A program made the position numbers and the translations under genes. From contig JAFWTK010000221.1 in assembly GCA_017518935.1 (NCBI GenBank), positions 1-44,410 of the forward strand: DNA of 44,410 nucleotides, written 5' to 3'. The stretch is from Prevotella sp. (GTDB lineage: Bacteria; Bacteroidota; Bacteroidia; Bacteroidales; Bacteroidaceae). The notes below the pieces were generated by a model. The model made no database searches and was not told the DNA's origin. It worked only from the letters and a program-made list of their open reading frames with translations. This document shows positions 23,885 through 30,694 of the stretch, piece by piece (position 1 is the first letter of the stretch; each line of letters opens with the position of its first letter).

Positions 23885-25390
23885 TCACTTTCTCAGTCTT
23901 GCAATAGGGATGCCTAATTGTTCACGGTACTTGGCCACCGTGCGACGGGCTATCGGGAAACCCTTCTTGGCGAGTTCTTCCTTGATGGCATCATCGCTCA
24001 GCGGTTTCTGTTTGTCCTCGGCCTCCACGATGTCACGCAGGATAGCCTTGATTTGACGGGTAGAGAGTTCCTCGCCACTCTCCGTCACGTAACTGTCACT
24101 GAAAAAATGGCGCAGCGGGAAGGTGCCCCAACGTGTCTGGGCATACTTTGAGTTGCTGACACGCGAGATGGTGCTCAGGTCGAGACCCGTCTTCTCTGCT
24201 ACATCTTTCAGAATCATCGGGCGTAACGAGGCCTCGTCGCCGTCAAGGAAGAATTGATGCTGCAAGGTGATGATGGCCTGCATCGTAATGGTCAGCGTGT
24301 GGCGACGCACCTTGATGGCCTCGATGAAACCCTGTGCCGCATCCACTTTCTTCTTAATATAGAGCAGGGCCTCCTTGGTCTGACGACTCAGTTGATCCTT
24401 GCTGTCCTGATACTCCTTCATCGAGTCGACAAACGACTGCGAGACTTTCAGTTCCGGCACCTCCCCGTTGTTGAGGGTGCAAGTGACCGTCCCGTCGTCC
24501 TGCGTATCAATGATGAAGTCGGGGGTAATCTGCTGGATACTGCGTCCCACCGTCTCACCCATCGAGGCTCCCGGACGGGGATTCAACTTACGCAGTTCCT
24601 TGAACAGCGCCTCCGCCTGAATGTCTGTCAGCGAGAGGGCTGCTTGTATCTTGTTCCAGTGCTTCTTAGTGAAGGCATCGAAATAGTCGGCAATGACCAG
24701 TTGCATCAGCGTCTTCACCTTCGAGTCGTCGCGACGACTGATCTGGATGAGCAGACATTCCTGCAACGAACGGGCACCGATGCCGGCAGGGTCGAAGTCC
24801 TGCAACACTTTCAGCACGTGTTCTATCTCCTGATGGGTGGCGTCGATATTATGATAGATGGCGAGTTCGTCGCTGATGACATCCGACGGCTTGCGCAACA
24901 GGCCGTCGTCATCCAGTGAGCCGATCAAATACTCCATGATATCCCGCTGGCGGTCGGTGAGTTCTGTCTCGCCCACTTGTTCCATCAACTGGTCATAGAA
25001 CGACTCACTCTGTCCGTAGACCATCTCCTCACGGTCCTCAGCCACGTTGCTACCACTGTGGTAGACGGGCAGGTCCTCATCGTCGCGCCCGATACCCGCA
25101 AGAGCCTCATCTAGGGCTGACTGCCGTTCCTCGCGCTCGGTGCTGACGGCATAGTCATCAGAGAGTTCCAGGTCATCCGGATCATCCGGATAGTCTGGCG
25201 TATCCGAGATGTCATAACTGGCATCTACCTCCAAAGCAGGATTGTCGTTCATCTCCGTATTGATACGATCCACCAGTTGGGTGATGGGCAGTTCCACGAG
25301 CGTGGCCTGCAACAACTGCTGGTGGGAGATGGACTGTACCAGTTTCTGCCCCTGCGTCTGTCTCTGCTCCTGTATCTGACTCTGTGCCAT
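23885..25390 (-). CDS. rpoN: RNA polymerase sigma-54 factor RpoN
   Basis: 501-residue sigma-54, which directs RNA polymerase to -24/-12 promoters and needs an enhancer-binding ATPase. Region I, a Gln/Leu-rich activator-interacting segment, is at about 1-50 (QSISHQQLLQATLVELPITQLV). An acidic region II follows (about 55-130, runs such as DYPDDPDDLELSDD). Region III has the core-binding and DNA-binding domains and ends in the RpoN box ARRTVAKYRE near residue 486. It has the start codon 2 bp after an uncharacterised gene's stop. No enhancer-binding protein is in the window. Confidence 0.97.
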   Translation of the reverse strand: MAQSQIQEQRQTQGQKLVQSISHQQLLQATLVELPITQLVDRINTEMNDNPALEVDASYDISDTPDYPDDPDDLELSDDYAVSTEREERQSALDEALAGIGRDDEDLPVYHSGSNVAEDREEMVYGQSESFYDQLMEQVGETELTDRQRDIMEYLIGSLDDDGLLRKPSDVISDELAIYHNIDATHQEIEHVLKVLQDFDPAGIGARSLQECLLIQISRRDDSKVKTLMQLVIADYFDAFTKKHWNKIQAALSLTDIQAEALFKELRKLNPRPGASMGETVGRSIQQITPDFIIDTQDDGTVTCTLNNGEVPELKVSQSFVDSMKEYQDSKDQLSRQTKEALLYIKKKVDAAQGFIEAIKVRRHTLTITMQAIITLQHQFFLDGDEASLRPMILKDVAEKTGLDLSTISRVSNSKYAQTRWGTFPLRHFFSDSYVTESGEELSTRQIKAILRDIVEAEDKQKPLSDDAIKEELAKKGFPIARRTVAKYREQLGIPIARLRK

Positions 25391-25392
25391 TA

Positions 25393-26040
25393 CTATTTAA
25401 AATATTCCTTCAACTGTGCAGCATACGAGGCCAGTTCCTCGGTATTGGCATTGCCGAAACGCCGCCACACCTCCGTACACGGCAGAAGCAAGGGACTGAA
25501 CGTCACGTCCTTCCGATTCAAATAGGGGTCGCAATGCTGGAACACCTCCATCGCATCGGCCACCTCTAACGGTGTCTTCTTGATGAGCCGTGCCAGTTCC
25601 TGTATCTCGGGCGTCTCGACGACCATCGTGTTGGGCGTCAGACGGAAATACTGGTCGAGTATGAGGATGAGCATCACGGGCGTCATACTGCCCTTACCGG
25701 CAATCGGACGAAAGTCGCGCTCGAAGGTCTCGTTCACCTCCACGCCCTCATAGAACGCATCTGCAAAGCCATACCCCCGCATCTCGCGCCATAGTTTGAC
25801 AGCCCGTGATAGTTTTTGGGGGTTGTTGCCGTAGGTCTCCCATAAATGCTCGATGCGCGGTGTCTCCAAGTTGGCAATCTGGCACATCCGCGCAAACAGG
25901 ATATTAGGCGCGATGTGCAGTTCCAGGCTCAAGTCCACCATCTTCCGACTATACATCGGCTTGATGCCCACGGGCTTCTGCAAATAGATCTGCATCAGCA
26001 GGAGCCAGTAATCATCCGACCATTTTACGTTTCCAGCCAT
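25393..26040 (-). CDS. Conserved protein of unknown function upstream of rpoN
   Basis: I do not recognise a named family. The 215-residue protein has no signal peptide or membrane helix, is predicted mostly helical, and contains motifs such as PNILFARMCQIANLETPRIEHLW. The phrases WREMRGYGFADAFYEGVEVNETFERDFRPI and LILDQYFRLTPNTMV look conserved in composition, but no catalytic pattern is clear. Situated between the flavodoxin gene (21-bp gap) and rpoN (2-bp gap), so it is co-transcribed with and perhaps translationally coupled to rpoN. Confidence 0.75.
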   Translation of the reverse strand: MAGNVKWSDDYWLLLMQIYLQKPVGIKPMYSRKMVDLSLELHIAPNILFARMCQIANLETPRIEHLWETYGNNPQKLSRAVKLWREMRGYGFADAFYEGVEVNETFERDFRPIAGKGSMTPVMLILILDQYFRLTPNTMVVETPEIQELARLIKKTPLEVADAMEVFQHCDPYLNRKDVTFSPLLLPCTEVWRRFGNANTEELASYAAQLKEYFK

Positions 26041-26061
26041 TCTATGATTGTCTTATCGTCC

Positions 26062-26862
26062 CTATCGCACCACTTGTGTGAACTCTGGCTTGGCACCTGC
26101 CTCCTTGCCCATCGTCACGTAGATGGTAGAAGTCTGCGCACCGCCACCGCCGAAGCCCTGGCTCTTCACCTTGAACTCATAGTCGATGCTGTCGTCGGTC
26201 GTGCGCTTGCCGCAGGTCTCAGGAGTGCCGAGGGGGAACTGATAACTGGAACAGGCAGCCTCGAAGATGGCCATCTCACCAACTGTCACAGGCTTCTGCT
26301 CGGAATAGGCGGGCAGAGGCTTTACAGAGCCTTTCTTATAACCATTCTCCTTCAGGAATCTGTCGAGTTCCTTCGCTGCTGCAGCCACCCTGGCGGCACG
26401 CACACCGTAGCCAGCCTGTATGTTGGCCTTTGGCAGTACCTTCTTGAGTGCATCAGCCGAGGTGTTCAGACCACCGCTACCGAAGGTGCAGAAGGGCACA
26501 ACTTTCTTGCCAGCAAAGTCCTGCTCCTTGAGGAGTGATGCTATCGGCGAGGCGTAGGTGCCACCCCAGATGGGATAGCCGAGGAAGATAATGTCGTAGT
26601 CGGCAATCTTTGCCTTGAGGGCTTTGATCTTGGGCAGCGTACCGCTCTGGGTCTCGCGCTGGTTGCGTTGCATCGTCTCCTGGAAGTTACCGGAATAAGG
26701 CTCTACAGGGAGAATACTCTCTAGGTCGGCACCGAGTTGTTTCTGCAACTCCTCTGCCACAGCCTTGGTACTTCCAGACTCTGAGAAATAAAGCACCAGT
26801 TTCTTTTGAGCAAAACTTGTCATTGAAACCATCATGGCGATGAATAATAAAACCTTTTTCAT
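26062..26862 (-). CDS. Exported flavodoxin-fold protein
   Basis: 266-residue flavodoxin-like protein with a cleavable signal peptide (MKKVLLFIAMMVSMTSFAQ), so it probably works in the periplasm. The FMN phosphate loop YFSESGSTKAVAEEL is at about residues 24-38, followed by IIFLGYPIWGGTYASP (flavin-stacking region) and FCTFGSGGLNTS. A C-terminal extension of about 85 residues after the flavodoxin domain includes FGGGGAQTSTIYVTMG. Start set at ATG 26862; an upstream in-frame start would add 12 residues inside sufE. Seven bp after sufE stop. The redox partner is unknown. Confidence 0.85.
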   Translation of the reverse strand: MKKVLLFIAMMVSMTSFAQKKLVLYFSESGSTKAVAEELQKQLGADLESILPVEPYSGNFQETMQRNQRETQSGTLPKIKALKAKIADYDIIFLGYPIWGGTYASPIASLLKEQDFAGKKVVPFCTFGSGGLNTSADALKKVLPKANIQAGYGVRAARVAAAAKELDRFLKENGYKKGSVKPLPAYSEQKPVTVGEMAIFEAACSSYQFPLGTPETCGKRTTDDSIDYEFKVKSQGFGGGGAQTSTIYVTMGKEAGAKPEFTQVVR

Positions 26863-26869
26863 AATCCTG

Positions 26870-27310
26870 TTATGTTGTTGAGTTAAAAACCAATGCATAC
26901 ATCCGCATCTGCTTCACCATCGCCAAGAGCCCATTGCTGCGGGTAGGCGAGAGGTGTTCCTTCAGCCCTATCTCGTCAATGAAATAGAGGTCGGCATCGA
27001 GTATCTCCTGTGGCGTATGTCCGCTGAACACGCGGATCAACAGACTCACGATACCCTTCACGATCAGTGCGTCGCTCTCCGCCCGGAAGCGAATCAACTT
27101 TTCACTTTTCACTTCTTCGCTTTTCACTTCTTCCGCCACTAACCACACCCGGCTCTGGCAACCGTCAATCAGGTTCTGTTCCGTCTTATATTTCTCCTCC
27201 AACGGCTCCTGCTCGTTGCCCAGATCAATGAGCAACTGGTACTTGTCCATCCAGTCATCAAACCCGGCAAACTCCTCTATGATCTCGTCCTGTATCTCGT
27301 TGATTGTCAT
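26870..27310 (-). CDS. sufE: SufE sulfur-acceptor protein, with in-frame repeat insertion
   Basis: Accepts persulfide sulfur from the cysteine desulfurase SufS for Fe-S cluster assembly. 146 residues with the acceptor cysteine C51 in IDGCQSRVWLVAE and conserved DALIVKGIVSLLIRVFSGHTP and GLKEHLSPTRSNGL blocks. Residues 60-71 (EEVKSEEVKSEK) replace the short turn normally found after VWLVAE and are encoded by a heptamer repeat. ATG 27310 is chosen over a TTG two codons upstream. First gene after the promoter at 27331; no sufBCDS genes are in the window. Confidence 0.93.
   Translation of the reverse strand: MTINEIQDEIIEEFAGFDDWMDKYQLLIDLGNEQEPLEEKYKTEQNLIDGCQSRVWLVAEEVKSEEVKSEKLIRFRAESDALIVKGIVSLLIRVFSGHTPQEILDADLYFIDEIGLKEHLSPTRSNGLLAMVKQMRMYALVFNSTT
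27098..27133. repeat. Heptamer repeat (CTTTTCA/CTTCTTC, five units) inside sufE
   Basis: CTTTTCA, CTTTTCA, CTTCTTCG, CTTTTCA, CTTCTTC (7+7+8+7+7 = 36 bp, exactly 12 codons). The single 8-mer unit makes the array a multiple of three. Confidence 0.92.
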
Positions 27311-27330
27311 TATCAATCTCTTTTTGCCTG

Positions 27331-27365
27331 CAAAGATACAAACTTTTTTTTAGTTTTGCATCAAA
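27331..27365 (-). promoter_or_regulatory. Promoter of the sufE-rpoN-ispG operon
   Basis: On the minus strand TATCTTTG (27338-27331) with a TTTG 23 bp upstream (27365-27362); the -7 box ends 20 nt before the sufE ATG. The surrounding 27317-27450 is AT-rich, and shows no other gene. An imperfect CCTTA...TAAGG pairing after the Cache gene stop (about 27410-27446) may be its terminator. Confidence 0.6.
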
Positions 27366-27450
27366 AGACATGAAAATATGAACACAGTACTAATTTTTTA
27401 TATCCCTTACACCTTCTCACGTGCGCGAAGAAATGGATGTCTTAAGGGGA

Positions 27451-28551
27451 TTATTCCTGTTTGAAACGTTCGCCGCCGGGGCAATCCTTAACAGAGGCAG
27501 CGATGGCCTTCTTCATATAATAATAGCCCACAAAGGCAAAGAGTAGCAGAGGCAACAGGACAATGAGTAACACCGTAGCACCATTGAGATAGCACAGCAT
27601 GTCAATGGCCTTACACGGTACGACGGTCACCAATATCCATTGGGTGTACTTCACGGGCATATAGAACAGATAGCATTCCGTACCGCCAACAAGGAACTTC
27701 TCCGGGCTTTTTTTGTCCTCATCACCATTTAATATCTTGATGACCACCCCTTCCCTATTACTCCCGTCGTATGCCTCCAACTGGCGGAAGAAATTATCCT
27801 TCATGATGAATTTTTCATCTGAATGGGTAATATAGGTGCCGTCGTGGTTGATGATAAAACTTTTTGACTTGATGTTAAACATGCTGGCCATCAGCATCTT
27901 ATTCTCGTTGATGATGGAGTCTGCCTCGCTCAACTTATTAGCGAACCAATCCAACGAGATGTCTGCTCCGAGCACGGCTACTACACGCCCTGTCTGATCG
28001 TGAATGGGTACCATATAGGATGACAGCGGTGTCGATTCGTCATAACCGTCATAGAAAGGCTCCGACCATCTAGCAGAATCGCTCTCGACGACATCTTTGA
28101 ACCAGTTGGTCGTAAGATAATCATAACCATCATCGCCTTTGTTTTGCGACAAGACCTCATCCGGATGGGCTGGGTCTCGCCAGGCGAAGGGACAGAACAG
28201 ATGACTTTTTTGAGGATAATAGTCCTTAACAAAACTGAGACCACAACTACGGACACGTGTACCGTTTTTCACGATTCGTTCCATAGCAGCCTCATGAATA
28301 TCGGGTTTGTCCAATGAATGTTCCAGATAATAGAGGTTGTTCGTCACAGCCACATAGACATCGGATATCACGCGCCGAGTGTACTCATTGGTGATGAGCA
28401 TCTTGTTATGGTATATCTCAGAATAAAACTGGCGCGTTGCCTGTTTCTCCAAATAGAACAGGATATATGAAATACCAAGGACGATGATAATCATACAGAC
28501 CAGGAGCCTGCCCAAGAGCCTTTCAACAAGGGATTTTTGCTTCTTTTCCAT
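27451..28551 (-). CDS. Membrane Cache-domain sensor without an output domain
   Basis: 366 residues: membrane helix at about 13-32 (LLGRLLVCMIIIVLGISYILFYL), a large periplasmic Cache domain (about 35-310), and a second helix at about 315-345. It ends about 20 residues later without a kinase, phosphatase or HAMP domain. The Cache core YMVPIHDQTGRVVAVLGADISLDWF closely parallels YMVPIHDGKGDLVAMFGLDMS of the sensor-phosphatase at 42536-44410, so the two are paralogous sensors. It overlaps the 3' end of the U32 gene by 29 nt. No phosphatase-like sequence was found in the 134 bp downstream. It could be a truncated sensor or signal through a partner protein. Confidence 0.8.
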   Translation of the reverse strand: MEKKQKSLVERLLGRLLVCMIIIVLGISYILFYLEKQATRQFYSEIYHNKMLITNEYTRRVISDVYVAVTNNLYYLEHSLDKPDIHEAAMERIVKNGTRVRSCGLSFVKDYYPQKSHLFCPFAWRDPAHPDEVLSQNKGDDGYDYLTTNWFKDVVESDSARWSEPFYDGYDESTPLSSYMVPIHDQTGRVVAVLGADISLDWFANKLSEADSIINENKMLMASMFNIKSKSFIINHDGTYITHSDEKFIMKDNFFRQLEAYDGSNREGVVIKILNGDEDKKSPEKFLVGGTECYLFYMPVKYTQWILVTVVPCKAIDMLCYLNGATVLLIVLLPLLLFAFVGYYYMKKAIAASVKDCPGGERFKQE

Positions 28552-29794
28552 TTTTCTCAATATCTATAAGTTTGAAGAGTTTGTCACTGGGACGAACCTT
28601 GGCGGGAACGGCGATGGACACCTTAGTACCTTGCTGGGCCACCTCGACAGGACCGTCATCGTCGTGGATCTCATCGGCAGTGACATAGATGACACCTGTG
28701 GTGGGACCTGTAATCAGCATTTTGTCGCCCACCTTGAAGGTGGTAGCCTCGACGGTGAACTCCGCCACACCGAGTTTGGAGAAGTACTTCACGCCCTTGC
28801 CGATATAGACCTTGCGCTCGGTGGCGTTGGAACCGTAGTTCTTGTTCCACTCGCCCATGAGTTGACCTTGATAATAGCCGTCCCAGAAACCTCGGTTGAA
28901 GACGGTGGCAAGACGACGATCCCACTCGTCCTTCTTCTCTTCCGTGAAGATGTCGTCGAGCACCGCATGGATAGCCTCCTTGTAGCACTTCACGACGGTA
29001 TAGACATACTCAGGTCCACGGGCACGGCCTTCTATCTTGAAGACACGCACACCAGCATGCATCATCTTGTCGATGAATCGCACGGTCTTCAGATCTTTGG
29101 GCGACATGATATACTTATTGTCGATCTCTAGTTGGTAGCCCGTTTCGTTGTCCGTAGCAGTATAACTACGACGGCAGATCTGGATGCATTCGCCCCGATT
29201 GGCAGAGCGGTTGGCAGCATGGAGGCTCATATAGCACTTGCCGCTAATGGCCATGCAGAGAGCCCCGTGACAGAACATCTCAATACGAATTTGCTCACCG
29301 CTTGGACCACAGATATGCTCTGCCTCCACCTGACGGTAGATCTCAGCCACCTGTTCCATATTCAGTTCTCTCGCCAGCACCACGACATCGGCAAACTGGG
29401 CATAGAAGCGCAGTGCCTCGATGTTGGAGATGTTCAGTTGGGTGGAGAGATGCACCTCCTGCCCCACCTTGTTACAATAGGTCATCACCGCTACATCGGA
29501 GGCGATGACGGCGGAGATGCCAGCCTCATGGGCAGCATCGACAATCTCGTGCATCAGGGGGATGTCCTCGCCATAGATGATGGTGTTCACCGTCAGATAA
29601 CTCTTGATGCCATGTTCATCGCACTGACGGGCAATGTCGCGCAGGTCATCGATGGTGAACGTAGAGGCAGAGTGCGCCCGCATGTTCAGTTTCTCGATAC
29701 CGAAGTAGATGCTGTCTGCCCCCGCCTGGATGGCTGCTGCCAACGACTCGCGTGAGCCCACAGGTGCCATGATTTCAAAGTCTCCTATCTTCAT
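28523..29794 (-). CDS. Peptidase U32 family protein (TrhP/YegQ-like)
   Basis: 423-residue TIM-barrel-type U32 protein. The family signature is complete: EMFCHGALCMAISGKCYMS (about residues 173-191), whose cysteines, with later ones in ECIQICRRSY, probably bind an Fe-S cluster. Characterised members TrhP (YegQ) make 5-hydroxyuridine at tRNA position 34 using prephenate; older annotations call them collagenases. A tRNA role is more likely here (inference). The start ATG at 29794 is 8 nt after a TAATTTTG box. The Cache sensor gene overlaps its end. Confidence 0.88.
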   Translation of the reverse strand: MKIGDFEIMAPVGSRESLAAAIQAGADSIYFGIEKLNMRAHSASTFTIDDLRDIARQCDEHGIKSYLTVNTIIYGEDIPLMHEIVDAAHEAGISAVIASDVAVMTYCNKVGQEVHLSTQLNISNIEALRFYAQFADVVVLARELNMEQVAEIYRQVEAEHICGPSGEQIRIEMFCHGALCMAISGKCYMSLHAANRSANRGECIQICRRSYTATDNETGYQLEIDNKYIMSPKDLKTVRFIDKMMHAGVRVFKIEGRARGPEYVYTVVKCYKEAIHAVLDDIFTEEKKDEWDRRLATVFNRGFWDGYYQGQLMGEWNKNYGSNATERKVYIGKGVKYFSKLGVAEFTVEATTFKVGDKMLITGPTTGVIYVTADEIHDDDGPVEVAQQGTKVSIAVPAKVRPSDKLFKLIDIEKNGKEAKIPC

Positions 29795-29802
29795 ATCGGT
29801 TG

Positions 29803-29810
29803 CAAAATTA
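29803..29810 (-). promoter_or_regulatory. -7 box of the U32-Cache operon
   Basis: TAATTTTG on the minus strand, 8 nt from the ATG at 29794, predicting a near-leaderless mRNA. No clear -33 TTTG. Confidence 0.6.
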
Positions 29811-29830
29811 CTAAAAAATATGCATTTCGC

Positions 29831-29851
29831 ATTATGAATTATGAATTATTT
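29831..29851. repeat. Heptamer repeat (ATTATGA, three units) upstream of the C1 peptidase
   Basis: ATTATGA, ATTATGA, ATTATTT in tandem, filling the spacer and -33 region upstream of the -7 box at 29854. Confidence 0.85.
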
Positions 29852-29853
29852 CG

Positions 29854-29861
29854 TACTTTTG
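29854..29861 (+). promoter_or_regulatory. -7 box of the C1 peptidase gene
   Basis: TACTTTTG, 8 nt before the ATG at 29870, mirror image of the U32 promoter. Predicts a near-leaderless mRNA. Confidence 0.6.
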
Positions 29862-29869
29862 TAACCGAT

Positions 29870-30667
29870 ATGAAACGAATTGTCTATCTGATAACCATTC
29901 TGGTGCTGCTGACAGGCTGCGCAAAAAAGAAGGATTTCCGTTATGCCACCAGCCTGACTGAGTCGCTGCACTTTACGAACGAAGTGCTGAACCGCATGAC
30001 CCCCGTAAAGGATCAGGGCGACAGTGAGACATGCTGGATCTACGCCATGCTCGCCGCCATCGAGACGGAGCATCTGGCATGGGGTGACTCGGTGAACCTC
30101 TCACCTTATTATATAGAGAAGATGATGGAGCAGGAACCGGAGGCCCCCGAGAGTAAACGGGGCGAGGCCGCCACCCTGCTCAGACTGATCGAGAAATACG
30201 GTATCGTGGGCTATGACGCCATGCGCTCAGTGGATACCCCCGCCCCACGATACGTGTTTATGCTGGGAGCAGAATACACGCCTCAGGAATTTGCCCGCAG
30301 CGTCTGCGCACCCGGGGAGTATCTGCAACTGATGCGCGACGACGACAAGCCCTATTATGCGGAGACGGAACTGGATACGCCCGACAATTGGCTGCACGAC
30401 CGCTACCTGAACATCCCTATGGACTCGCTGTTCGCCAAGACCGAACGAGCCGTGCGCCAGCATCACGGGGTATGCTGGTGTGATGAAGGTCATGGGATGG
30501 CCATCGTCGGCATAGCCCACGATGATGAGGGCAAGAAGTATTTCATCATGAAGAACTCTTGGGGCACAGACCGTCCATACAGGGGGCTGGAATATGTGCC
30601 TTTCGATTATTTCAAGAAGCACACGGTTTCAGTCATCATGACAAAAAAAGCCTACGGTCTCCCGTAG
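29870..30667 (+). CDS. C1 family (papain/bleomycin-hydrolase-like) cysteine protease lipoprotein
   Basis: 265-residue protein with a lipoprotein signal peptide (MKRIVYLITILVLLTGC, Cys17), so it is anchored in the envelope. The catalytic elements are all present: oxyanion Gln and nucleophile Cys in VKDQGDSETCWIYA (about 45-58), His in HGMAIVGIAHDD and Asn in MKNSWGTD. It is compact for the C1B group and has no propeptide long enough to see. Start placed at ATG 29870, after the -7 box, rather than the upstream in-frame ATG at 29834, which lies in a heptamer repeat. The last codons and stop lie in the cysS terminator hairpin. Substrate unknown. Confidence 0.88.
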   Translation: MKRIVYLITILVLLTGCAKKKDFRYATSLTESLHFTNEVLNRMTPVKDQGDSETCWIYAMLAAIETEHLAWGDSVNLSPYYIEKMMEQEPEAPESKRGEAATLLRLIEKYGIVGYDAMRSVDTPAPRYVFMLGAEYTPQEFARSVCAPGEYLQLMRDDDKPYYAETELDTPDNWLHDRYLNIPMDSLFAKTERAVRQHHGVCWCDEGHGMAIVGIAHDDEGKKYFIMKNSWGTDRPYRGLEYVPFDYFKKHTVSVIMTKKAYGLP

Positions 30668-30670
30668 GCT
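30643..30670 (-). terminator. Intrinsic terminator of cysS, overlapping the C1 peptidase gene end
   Basis: A perfect 9-bp stem, AGCCTACGG/CCGTAGGCT with a 4-nt loop (30649-30670), is followed on the minus strand by seven Ts (30649-30643). It lies 21 bp after the cysS stop. On the plus strand the same bases encode the AYGLP-stop end of the C1 peptidase. Confidence 0.88.
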
Positions 30671-30673
30671 CAC

Positions 30674-30694
30674 TGTTCACTTTTCACTTCTCAC
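30674..30694. repeat. Heptamer repeat (TTTTCAC, three units) between the C1 peptidase and cysS
   Basis: TGTTCAC, TTTTCAC, TTCTCAC in tandem; the cysS stop codon (30691-30693) is in the last unit. Confidence 0.85.

Larger units (their letters stand above)
29790..29874. repeat. 21-bp inverted repeat holding both promoters and both start codons of the U32/C1 gene pair
   Basis: The minus-strand sequence from 29810 to 29790 and the plus-strand sequence from 29854 to 29874 agree at 19 of 21 positions. Each arm contains a -7 box (TAATTTTG or TACTTTTG), the shared tract AACCGAT and the ATGAA of the start codon. The arms are 43 bp apart. Confidence 0.92.
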
